A DNA stretch of 64,000 nucleotides from Triangularia verruculosa (taxonomy: Eukaryota > Ascomycota > Sordariomycetes > Sordariales > Podosporaceae). Numbering within the stretch: the first letter of the stretch is position 1; every line of letters begins with the position of its first letter. The stretch spans positions 1-64,000 of the forward strand of contig MU863936.1 of NCBI GenBank assembly GCA_033296885.1, given 5' to 3'. A program made the translations under genes and the position numbers. This document shows positions 22,193 through 32,565 of the stretch, piece by piece. Under the pieces are notes generated by a model, which was given only the letters and a program-made list of their open reading frames with translations, was not told where the DNA came from and made no database searches.

Positions 22193-24325
22193 TTAAAGAC
22201 GAAAGCTCTCCCTCACCGCCACCCCGAGTCTCTTGATCGCCTCAGTCATGTTCTCCGGTGTGGCAGCGGCGTACGTGGCGCGGAAGTAAAGGCCAGTCGG
22301 GGGAAGATCCTGCTCGGCACGGAACCAGGAGCCGCGAGCGATGAGCACGCCCTTGGAGATGCAGGAATTGAAGATCTCTTCTTCGATTTCCAGAATGGAC
22401 TTGGTTTGAAAGTCGGGGTGGAGGTGGTGGTTGAGATGGAGCCATTGCTTTGGAGACGGTTAGCATTGTTCTGAACAATCGTATGGAATGATTCAGGGCA
22501 GGGTCTAACGGGAGAAATTTGGTGGGGCGGGGAGATGGTGAAAATATGTAAAGGAGTAATGGTGAAAAGGGGTAATGGTGAAATGGTGCAAAGGGGTAAA
22601 AGTGAAATAATACAAAGGGGTAAAGGTGAAATGGTGCAAAGGGGTAAAGGGGTAAAACGATGTCCACAAGAAAAAAGCATCACTCACAAACATGCCCGCC
22701 CTCACCACCTCCCAACTAACCACTTCCTTTGGCAAGTGCTCATCACAAGCCTTCAACAGCGTGTTCCTTCTCTCTGTATACTCCTTCTGCAGCACCATCA
22801 ACCACTTCAAATACCCTTCGTGACCCCACGTCTCATCCAGCAGCTTATGCAGAATCACCTGCGAAAATCCGCTCGGTCCCTGATTCGCAACCTCAGCATG
22901 GCGCAGAAACCTTTCGATGAACCGATCAGACGCTGTCAACCACCCCAGCCGGGAGCCAGGCACGAGAACCTTGGAAAATGAGTCCATCCTAATCACTCTG
23001 CCGTCTGTGTCCATGCTGAGCAAAGTCGGGAGGAGGGATTCGAGAAAGTCGGTGGTGTTGGTGGGCGTGGCAGCTGGTGCTGTCGTGGGAGGCAGTTGCA
23101 GATAATAATACGGCTCGTCCTCAATGATCACCAAGTCATGCTTTGAGCAGACATCATATATCTGCTTTCGGCGCTCCGGACCCTGGGTCGCACCGGTTGG
23201 GTTCTGTCCTGAGGGGACGGTGTATAGAATATGTGGCTTCCGCCTGCCGCGACGTTCGGATGGGTTCCAAGTCGACAGTATATGGTCCAGCTGGGAGGGG
23301 ATGAGGCCTTGGTCGTCGATTGGAACCCCGAAGGTTGGGATTCCCAAGGGGTGGGCGGTTTCCAGAGCGGTGGCGAAAGAGAACTCTTCTGTCAGGATGG
23401 AGTCGTTGCGGGAGGCGTCGCAGAGCATGCGGAGGGTTTGTTCTAGAGCACCGGTGGAACCAACAGTAAGGCACGTTTTCCAGTCGGCATATGGGGGGTT
23501 GGAGACGAGTTCTGTGTGCTCTGTTACGAAGCGGATGAGTTGAGCTGAGCCATGAGCTTGGGCGTAATTCAGGGCGATGGAGAGGTCGTATTCTTTTCGG
23601 TCTGGGGCTGAGGGAAGGGTGTCATATTTTCCGATGGTGATGTCCTGGAGAGCTGGGTGGACTTCTGGAGGCGAAAGGGTGGGGCTGTGAAGGTAATCCG
23701 GGACGTTCAAGGAGATGGAACTGATGGGAAAGTACTCTGGGCAGGGCAGTCCGCCGCCGAGAGAGATAATGCCGGGAGTTTTGAGGTGGCGAGCAGCTTG
23801 TTTGAGCTTACAAGGTTCACGGATAGCAGCTTCAAAGGAGAGGTGATCTGCTTGGTATTAGCAGCCATTCAGAGTTGGTAATGGGAGAAACATACGGCTC
23901 AAATCCTTCGCTGGTGGTTTCCCCGTAGACTGTACGAGTTAGCAACTGGCAGCCCCTAACGTCTTGACGGAAATACTCACATCCCCCTTGAAAACCCCTG
24001 AATCACATCCCGCCGCCGTCGGCGCCACCAGCCTCCCCGCCTTCCTCCTCCGTTCCAAAATCTCACCAATAGTCACCCTCTTATTCTTCGTCGGTGTCTC
24101 TGGTATCTCTGGCAACTCAACCTCAGGAAGAGGGGACGGACCACCAATCACTGTTGCCTCTGCAACAGAGTCAAGTTTTGATCCGCTCTGAAATGATCTC
24201 TGATTGCTTCTCGCAGCATTTCTGTTGGGGCTGTTGGAGAAACCCGGCCGAGATGTCAAAACCAAAGTCCGAGACCGGGGGACCACGGCAGCGGCCCCGG
24301 AGCCGAGTCGGGCAGCTCTCCGCAT
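22193..24325 (-). CDS. Aromatic/2-aminoadipate aminotransferase, Aro8-like (PLP fold type I)
   Basis: PLP-dependent transaminase of the Aro8/kynurenine aminotransferase group, acting on aromatic amino acids or 2-aminoadipate. Minus-strand exons 23981-24325, 23896-23929 (34 nt), 22688-23847 and 22193-22447 give 597 aa. The first 50 or so residues are rich in Arg, Ser and Ala (MRRAARLGSGAAAVVPRSR), suggesting a mitochondrial presequence. Then come SFEAAIREPCKLKQAA, ISLGGGLPCPEYFP, TVGSTGALEQ, VPSGQNPTGA, the cofactor-contacting DEPYYYLQLPP and the Schiff-base lysine in MDSFSKVLVPGSRLGW. The C-terminal domain (HLHPDFQTKSILEIEEEI to RESFRL) lies on the last exon. That exon is reached across a 240-nt intron filled with a 24-bp minisatellite that leaves the reading frame open; retention would replace the last 85 residues. 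The long N-terminus explains the size above the usual 450-500 aa. Confidence 0.9.
22537..22656. repeat. Intronic minisatellite with a 24-bp unit
   Basis: Tandem copies of about ggtgaaatggtgcaaagggg plus taaa: a diverged copy at 22537-22560, a 16-bp partial copy at 22561-22576, and full copies at 22577-22600, 22601-22624 and 22625-22648, with a remnant after. The array lies inside the last intron (22448-22687) of the minus-strand aminotransferase gene. The unit is a multiple of three and has no stop in the host frame. Confidence 0.9.
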
Positions 24326-24968
24326 ATTGTGTTCCGTTCCGGTGCCGTGCCAAGGACCGGAGTGGTGTGTGTAAGTGGAGCGTGAGGGTGTAAGCTGAGC
24401 AAAACAGAGGAAAATGTGAGTTCAGTGACGCAAAAGTAAACAGAAAGAGAATCTGATATAAGAGCGATAGCAGTATTTATTTGAAGAAAGATACAACAGA
24501 AGATAAGAAGAGATATAGCTGATGGAACATGACTGTGCAGCGGTTGTAGCGTCAATGATAAGCACCGCCAGCTCACTCGATGGGGAACGCCCGGATAGTC
24601 GGCGGGGTCAGACTAGCAGCACATACAAACGGCTACCTTCGGGTCGAGCCACCACCACGGCCCGCAACAAAGCTTACCTTGCCGTTCCGTTGTCCACAAC
24701 AAAAGGGATAAGGATGGCACATTGACCACTCCGTGTGACCTTGTCTGTACGTAATTAGTTTTACCTGGGACATCTCTTCTCTCCAATGGCCGATGAGTTG
24801 TACAAACAGACGAGTGAATCTTCATGGAATCATATTCATACAAATCGCTTAAGATGGAAGAATAACATACCACGGAGTGAGTGGGACAGTCTGATATGTA
24901 CCTGTACCTACCTTCCCTTCGTAACCCAAAAAACAAAACTCCATTGACCCCTTACCCGAAGACGAAAA
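24326..24968. other. Intergenic, P450 3' end to aminotransferase promoter
   Basis: Holds the upstream region of the aminotransferase gene and the 3' region of the P450 gene, both on the minus strand. Nothing else was recognised. Confidence 0.5.
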
Positions 24969-26769
24969 TCAAGCCTTCTTGGCCTCCCAAAACGCAACCT
25001 TGACACCATCACCCGGCTGCAACACAATCTCGGCCCTCAAAGTCGGATTCCCGCCGTCAATCTCCTCCATATAATTATCCAGCCTCTCATACTTTTGGAA
25101 CAACCTCGTCAACACATACGCCATCTCCGTCAGCGCAAACTGCTGCCCAATGCAGATTCTTGGGCCGCCGTTGAAGGGGATGTATTGCCATGGCTTGGGC
25201 TGCCAGACGAACCATCTATCTGGGCTGTAGACGTCGACCGGAGCAAAGTTGGCAGATACTGGTGGATAGAGCTCTTCGCGGCGCTGCATGACGAGGGTGG
25301 AATAGGCGATGGGGGTATCCTTGAGAACCTTGACAGGAAGAGTACCGTCGGGGCCACCGCCGCGGGGGAGAGTGGTGTCTTTGAGGGCCAGACGAACGCT
25401 GAAAAGAAAATGTCAACACAATGCTCAACAAAAAACGAGGACAAGGCAAAACTTACTTGAAAGGAACAACAGGATACAACCTCAATGTCTCATTCATGAC
25501 ATTCTGGAGGTACTTCATTCCCTTCAGATCCTCATAGGTTGGCGCACGGGTAGGTCCAACCACACGCAAAATTTCTTCCCTCAACTTCTTGAGAGCATCG
25601 GGATGGCGAGCCAGTTCGTAGATGGTCCATGACAAAGTGCAAGCGGTAGTATCTCTACCAGCCAACAAAACAGCAATGAGCTGGTCCCTAAGAACCTGAC
25701 GGTCGCGGGTGAATCCAGCCAAGGCGTGCAAGAAGGTATAGCCGGCGTCGGTCTTGGAAGCTAGATCGTTCGGGTCCAGGCGGAGAGTTTGCTCGATGTA
25801 CTGGTTGATAAAGGCATTGATGATCTTCATGCTCTTGCGGAAAGAGCCACGGGGCATAAAGACATTGAGGGGGCCGGCGCGGCTGATGATAGACTGAACG
25901 CGCTGAACTTCGCCGAAAGCTTCGGCAAACTCTTGACGGGGGTTGCTGGAATTCGGCATCAGGGTAAGTTCAAAAGCAGCCACAAGGGATGGGAAAGGTA
26001 TGAAGCATACCTGAGGGACTTAACATCCTTGCCCAACAAGAAATCCGTCGCTGAATCAAGGGTAAACCTGAAGAACAAGTCGCTGATATCAACTGGCTTT
26101 CCGTTGCCTGCCTCGAGATCCACGCGCTGGCTCTCGCCGTTAAGGGCACCCCCGTTGGCAATAGCACGGAAAAGAGTCTGCATATGCTTCTCAAAAACGT
26201 GGAGATCGCTGACACGGTCCTTGATGAACTGAGGCCGGATCAACTGCCGACTGCCATGCCAAAGATCGCCATCGGTAGTGAAGATGCTGTCCCCCAAAAA
26301 GGCCTTCCACTCCCTGTGGAAAGGCTCGCCCTTGCCGTAGTCACTAAACTGAGTGGCAAGAATGGCCTTGATGTTCTCCGGGTCGCAGGTCATAACCACA
26401 CAGCGACCAGCAATACGGTTTTCGACAGTTGCTGCGTTGGCGTTCACAAAGAGGGATTTCCACATAGGTAGGTTCTGGTAATTCATTGAGGCCTTGACGC
26501 TTTTGTAGACAAAGTCGATACCTGCATTTCCTTGTTAGTTTTACTGTCCATTCTCACAACCACCAGTGATATATGGGTGACATCTTACTGAACGGCAGCC
26601 TCGATGGGATCTTTGGTGGCCTTGCACCAGCCATACGGGCAAGCTTGAGCTCCTGCCATGCTGGCCTGACAATGAGCCACCAAGCTAGATTTGCCAGAAG
26701 CAGTGCTGGCCCAAGGACCAACACTGACTTGAGTGAGACATGCTCAAGGGCTGTTTCGACAAGCCCCAT
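24969..26769 (-). CDS. Cytochrome P450, CYP52 clade (alkane/fatty-acid hydroxylase type)
   Basis: ER-bound monooxygenase resembling CYP52-clade enzymes, which hydroxylate n-alkanes or fatty acids at the terminal carbon; the exact subfamily cannot be fixed by eye. Minus-strand exons 26589-26769, 26011-26521, 25457-25945 and 24969-25398 give 536 aa. The N-terminal membrane anchor is at about residues 13-35 (VLVLGPALLLANLAWWLIV). The I-helix reads LLAGRDTTACTLSW, the ExxR motif is NETLRLYPVVPFN, and a CYP52-style GGGPDG..PV segment follows. The heme loop is FNGGPRICIGQQFA with its Cys ligand present. The frame runs upstream of 26769 to a TTG only, so the first ATG is used. All junctions restore conserved text. 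An AT-rich TATA-like box lies about 175 bp upstream. Confidence 0.95.
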
Positions 26770-29096
26770 GCTGGCGTTGAAGAATGTATGAGCTCCAACG
26801 GGAAACTTGAAATCCCGAACTAGCGGGTAGAACAAATACCCCCCCTCAGTATTTGTGCTTGCAAAAGATTGGTTGAGAGATGTGAAAACAAATAGCCGCC
26901 CGCGACCTAAGACCAGCTCACTTGATGGAGACCGATGCCACCGTATATAAAGCCGACTTCCTGCCGCAAGGGTCGGCAGCTGTTGAGTAACCGAAGGGGC
27001 AGATCAACTTGATATTCGGAGGGTACGACCGTATGCTGACCGTGTTATGCGTTCGGTACGAGTACTTGTGTATGCGGTGAGATATGACAGAGACGGTGAC
27101 GATATTAGTGTAAAGCAAGTAGCGTGTGGGATATCAGCAGGGTGCAGGTTCCTCCCTCTTTATCCCAGCGCCTTCTCAGGACGAGAAAATCCCACCTCCC
27201 AAGGAATAGGCGCGGGGTGCGGGCATGATTCTATCCGTTGTTCCGAACTCCGTACGTAGGCGAGCCATCTGGGGGGGGTTCAGTGGGAAGTGAGAGGGCC
27301 AACGTCTGTAGTGTAGGATTCATTGTCTGCGACACACCTAGCTCCACCCCGAGAGACGCCCAGAAGCAGGTTAATGGGACATGGGATGGTAGCATCCTGG
27401 CGTCTGCGCACAGAGGGGTCGGAACCAAGCCGACCAGACCTCTGGCAGTACAGCATTGACTTCAGTGCACGTGTGCCCCGTATCCCGACCTCTCTTCTCC
27501 TTGGGTCTTGAACAAAGAAGTCACATCTCGAGCCTCGGTTACCTATCGAGAGGTTCTTTGATCATTCTTTGCTGTCCCTAGGGCTGGTCATTGGTGAGGG
27601 ACATGGCAGTGACACCAAAAAGATGCCCGATCCCGTGTTTCCGCCTCTTCGAAGCAGCCTCGAAGCAGACGTAAAAAGACTCTGTTCCTGGCAGCGGGTC
27701 GGAGCCAACCCACGCGTCATTCACTGGGGGTGACACAGCCGGGCTAAGCCTAAGACAGACAGTGCCGAGGCTGCCTCTCCTTGACAAGTCCTGCTCATAA
27801 AAGGCGGGGAAGATGGCGGGTGTGGGGTTGCAAGTGCATCTCAACGTTGAGGATCGTGCGCGATGCAGGATGTGGCGTGTTTTTTTCTTGACCACAATGC
27901 ATCATTCCATTTCATCTGGATCTTGTGGCAGATGTGGTACGGACGGAATGCAACCTACAGAACACAGAGAAAAAGCGTGGCCCGGATCCGGTGGTGCATG
28001 GCGCTCAAGCGGTGTGGTGTACATTTGTGTAAGGTAAGACGAAGGGTGCATAACACGAGCGAACTGTCGGTTCTTGTGGTCTCAGATGGTGCTACACTGG
28101 AAAGCTGTGCGCTGTTGTTGTTTGTGCATGTTGAAGACTTCTAAAATGTTCTGTTCGGTCGTAGTGAAGGTGCTGACCTGAAGATGGTTCCACCCCCGCA
28201 AAATGCCAAAACAGCCCTAACCCTGCCACCATTTACCCCAATAAACCCACCAACTTCGGTGTAGGCTAAGCCTGTTAGGGAGGGTCGGCCGTGTGTAAGT
28301 GAACCTGTGGTAGGTAGTGCTTCGAATGCATCACCGCATTCAAACCTCACTCGGCCGAGTGAACAAATTCCATGTCATAAGGCGAAATCCGAGGAACATG
28401 CAGCTGTCTCATTGTCTTTGTAAAATCCGTATCTTGTATTTGCCATGTTACCTCTCATCCTGCCCAACTCAGGGGCTCTCAGACAGCTTGATTTCATTCT
28501 TCAAGTTTGCTGAACAAGTTCGACCCCAACTCACATTCCCACATCATATGCGAGAGAATTTGGAGAAGCTCGTTCATATTCACATGAAGTTTTTCTCTCT
28601 CACACCTCCCTCGGCCTGCCTGCATCTTCCCCGCACACCATATACAAAGCTGTTCGCTTCAAGTCCAATCAAAGCTCCTGATTTCCACATCAGACAGCGG
28701 GCGACAGTTTTAGGAATCTGAAGAGACGAGAGTACGTGTCAGATGATGTTTTTATGATTGTGAGCTAGATGCAGCTATCCAGCCGGGCAAACAGCAAGGC
28801 CATCCATCGGGGTTGGGATTGAACCGTGCTCCGGCTTGGAAGCATTTGCTAACCTGGGAGTTATTGTGGTTGTCAAGTTGTGCCAATCACTTCAAGACAG
28901 GAATGCAAAAAAATCTTATATACATGCACATAACTTGAACTGAGGACATAAATCAGTGTTTAAACCATCGTATTTCCCATATTAACGTCATTATCCATAT
29001 CGCCAAGATGAACCCCTCGGAAAAAGCCCGACTTATACGGAGCTGTCCCGACGAGCCACACTAAACTCCAGACTCCCTAGTAGCCATAGTTCAGCC
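26770..29096. other. Long intergenic region upstream of the P450 gene
   Basis: About 2.3 kb. Apart from the TATA-like box near the P450 start I found no gene, repeat array or structured RNA. Frames of 60-130 codons exist but are unconvincing. Confidence 0.5.
26944..26951 (-). promoter_or_regulatory. TATA-like box of the P450 gene
   Basis: The minus strand reads TTTATATA about 175 bp upstream of the P450 start codon, in otherwise mixed sequence. Position and context suit a core promoter element; there is no experimental support. Confidence 0.4.
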
Positions 29097-31040
29097 TCAC
29101 ATAGCAAACTCGCACTCCCACGGCTCTCCCTGCACACAGAACTCCTGCGAAATCGGGCTCGCCCTAACCCCTCTCTTGACCAATCTCTCCCTAAACTCAG
29201 TCAGTCTAGGGAAAGCCTCAATCTGGCTCCTGTTCTGCCCTGTGTTCTCATCGATCCTCCCTGACCAGAGCACTTCTCCCGCTACGCTCGCTCTCGGCCA
29301 GACAATCGTGTCCAGATTCATCGGGTCGATCGTCTCGCTCCAAACTGCGACCTCACCACCGAGCACCAGCTTCGCTTCCTCCTCTGTCAAGTTGGCAGTA
29401 GGGTCGTGGGAGTAGATCAATCCCCACGATTTGGTAGGTCCGCACCAGTCGTTGAACGGGTATCCCGTCTTGAAGGGGAGGCCGTTCTCCCAGGTGATCC
29501 ATTGGCCGCGGCCACAGTCGAGGTACTATTTCTTCTTGTCAGCCTTCTCTTTATCTTCCCCCAACACAAAGAAAAAGAAAAAACTTACCCAAAAGTTGTA
29601 ATTGCTGTCAATCACCTTGTGCCCCTTGCTTGTCAGCTTCTTCACCGTCTCTCCTCCCAACCAAGCCTGCACCACCACCTCCTCTCCCAACGTCACATTC
29701 CACTCCAGCGGAATCTCCTCCCAAACCACCGGCGTCAGCCCTGCCTCCCTCACCCTCCTATGCTGCGTATCAATAAACTTCTGCAACAAGGGCTGCAGCA
29801 CCTCGGAGCTATTCGATCTGATCCCCTCGTCCAGCATCGAGTCATTCTTGTTCAACTCGTCACCTCCAGTATGGAAGTACGCCGCGTACGGCTCGATTCT
29901 GGGGAAGAAGTCATCGAATAACTTCTCCAGAAACTCATCAACAGCCGTGTTGTTCAACTTGAACGCCCCACACGGCGGCTGGGCGCACCACCAGTGATAC
30001 GGCTGCTCGTTGTACGCCACGATGAGCTCCGGGTGCGACAGTGAAACCGACCCAATGTGGCCCGGCATGTCAATCTCAAAGTAAACCTCCACGCCCCGGT
30101 AAGCGCCGTACTTTTGGATCTTCTCAATATCCCCCGGAGAGTACGTCTCGCTTGGGTGGTGGGCGCCCTTTTCGGATAGCTCTGGCATGGAAGGGATCAC
30201 GAGAGGCCAGGACTGGGAGTCGGTCACGTGGACGTGCAGTCGGTTGAGCTTGCTCCAGGACATGGCGTCGATCGTTCTCAGGATGTCCTCCACGGGGAAG
30301 AAGTGGCGGGCCGTGTCGAGGAGGATGCCGCGGTGGGGGAACTTGGGGGAGTCCTGGATGGAGACGGGAGCGTAGGGGGTGTACCAGAATGTACCCGACG
30401 AGTGCTGGTAGAAGAGCTGGGTGAAGGTCTCCAGGCCGCGGAGGACGCCGATGGAGGAGACAGCTGTGAGCTTGACGTTGCCGCTTTCGCTCACGGTGAG
30501 GTTGTAGGACTCGTCAACTTCACCTGCAAGAGGCTTGAACGCAGATGGTTCGTCCTCGGCTGTCTGGATGATTTCCAGCGTCTGGAGCCATTCTAGCTCG
30601 GAGAGGTCGGGTTCATACTTGGTGCCTGGCTTGTGAAGGATCCACGGCACAAACTTGCTATTGAAGATTCCGGTGAGGGCCCTGGAGACGCCAGCTTGAA
30701 CGATTTCCTTGCTTTTGAACCCGGAGGGTGTGTAGCCATATGTATAAGGGATCTGTTGATAGGCAAGGTTTTCAGTCAACATCTCCTCCTCTTCTTCGTC
30801 GGAGAGAGAAGAACGGTGATCAGGGTAAACATGTGGCTGTGGCTCGGAAGAAGGAATGGAAGAGGAAGACCAGCATACAAATGCACCGTTATACGTGACT
30901 TCAATGTTCTGATTCAGAAACAGAACCCCCTCTCCCTTGGTGATCTTTTGAGGAGCAGGCCATACTGCGGCTGCTGGGCTGGGAAGGAGGGTATTCAACA
31001 AGCAGAGAGTCGACACGAGTGACGACACGCGAGAAAACAT
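29097..31040 (-). CDS. Secreted beta-N-acetylhexosaminidase (GH20)
   Basis: Exo-acting GH20 enzyme that removes terminal GlcNAc from chitin oligomers and glycans, expected outside the cell. Minus-strand exons 29589-31040 and 29097-29525 give 626 aa. A signal peptide covers about residues 1-25 (hydrophobic core, then PSPAAAVWPAPQ). The GH20 N-terminal domain follows, then the TIM barrel with GILLDTARHFFP, LNRLHVHVTDSQSWPL and the catalytic Asp-Glu pair in FHTGGDELNKND. Later come VVQAWLGGE and, across the single 63-nt intron, NFWYLDCGRGQWITWENG. The C-terminal WSETIDPMNLDTIVWPRAS block is typical. Several N-x-S/T sequons are present. A lineage-specific loop rich in Glu (SDEEEEEM, about residue 83) sits in the N-terminal domain. 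Retaining the intron would end the protein soon after position 29589. Confidence 0.95.
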
Positions 31041-32565
31041 CGTAGGATGAGGTGTGTTCTAAAACAGAAGAACAGAAAGGTAGGATGTTTGGGAGAAGGA
31101 TAAGAAAGGGTGAGCTCAGTGCTGCCGGTGATCTGTTCAACCCCAAGGCAACCGGGGCAGACGACGGCTGATTTCAGGGACAGGGCTGGGCAGGGCTGGA
31201 ACGAGAGGGCGAAGGCTGGGATGTTTATATAAAATACAAACGGGCATTCAAGGGCTGGTCTTCCAATTCATGCATTCAATCGGGTGCCCGCGTACGGCTA
31301 TTCTGCACACAGCCCACACCGGATGGACCTTCCGCATCCAATCAAGGCTGAGGATGGAAGCGTTGCACAGGATGATGGCACGGTGCAGGGCACCACAAAC
31401 ACCCCAGGCACCAGACAAATGGGTTTGCGTAGTTTGCCAACTTTGTGTGCCGTAACCGCAACGTGATGGGATGCTCAGGTCTCGGCGGATTCCAGTGTTG
31501 CCGGCTTTCGTGGCGTCAATGCTACCTGGTGTCCGCCGGTCGATCGAGAGTTCAGATGATGAATGAGAGTGTTGATCCAAATCTTCGAACTGCATAGAGG
31601 GGGGCGCAACGTTACGTCTCGACTAGCTGCTTTCTTGAGTAATAATAGGCCGTGTAAGTGCCGAAAGCCAAGTCTCAGCCCAAGCCACTTTCAGTCGATT
31701 CCAACGTCAAGGTAACTTTGATACTTGAATCAATGAGAAGGTGATGGTATGGTATGTAAAATGTTTGTTTGCGGCCCCCTCAGTCTCTCTAAGTCGGGTA
31801 CAAATGGATGCGGGTCCTAACCGAGACCTGCCAGGATCCTCGCGGTGATCATTGCCGGCCGAGAAACCCCACAGCCTCCCGCCGGACTTGAAGTTATGTG
31901 CTAGGAAATGATACACAGTAGTGAAAATATCGGCATGTTCCTGGGTGACCGTCAGCATTTTGTGCTGATAAGGTAAGCATCTTACCGCTGAATAAGCTGT
32001 GGAGATGGAGCTGGCACTTGCTCCCACGTTCTTCAATGACGCCATGGCCCGTGCTGTCTTCTTCACTGGAAGCCGGAGCTAAGTCACGTGCTAGCCGCCA
32101 CTTTGCAAAACTCACCAGCCACACAGCATGGAGAACTCATCAGCCTGGTCGCGCAAGGTTCGGCTCACACAGTTGAATCATACCCGTTAAAACTTTCCAC
32201 CACATTCCCACCCAACAACACCGCTTTCTGCGATTCATCTGCCGCGGACGGTCATATCCATCAGTCGAGGAAACCACCTTCTACCGATCTCTCGGCTCTC
32301 CTGCCTCCGTTCAGTTCGCCTACGCGACCAGTGGTCGCGTCCTGAAGCTACTTTACCTTCCCAAAGGCCTTCGCCGCCTATATCCACAAAGCACATCCTC
32401 GAATTGCGGTCCGAGCCAACAGCAAGCGACCATCATCTTCTCGCAAGAGCGATTCTCATTCGACAGAGCGACTCTCCTTTTGCGACAACCCGAACCGACA
32501 ATTCTCGGCCATTAAACTTCCCCCTCCACGACTACCACCCAACACCACATCCAGACCACGCGACC
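31041..32565. promoter_or_regulatory. Divergent upstream region, GH20 and Nab2-like genes
   Basis: About 1.5 kb separating two divergent starts. A TATA-like sequence is present near the GH20 side. The 300 bases before 32566 are C/A rich without ATG-initiated long frames, resembling a long 5' leader of the Nab2-like gene. No gene was seen. Confidence 0.45.
31224..31229 (-). promoter_or_regulatory. TATA-like box of the GH20 gene
   Basis: Minus strand TATAAA within the palindromic tttatataaa, about 185 bp upstream of the GH20 start codon. Assigned by position and sequence only. Confidence 0.4.

Noticed and set aside
28795..28880. tRNA-like B-box (GGTTCAATCC on the minus strand) with TTCCAAGC upstream
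   Set aside because: No A-box, and the sequence cannot be folded into acceptor and anticodon stems, so it is at most a chance match or relic.
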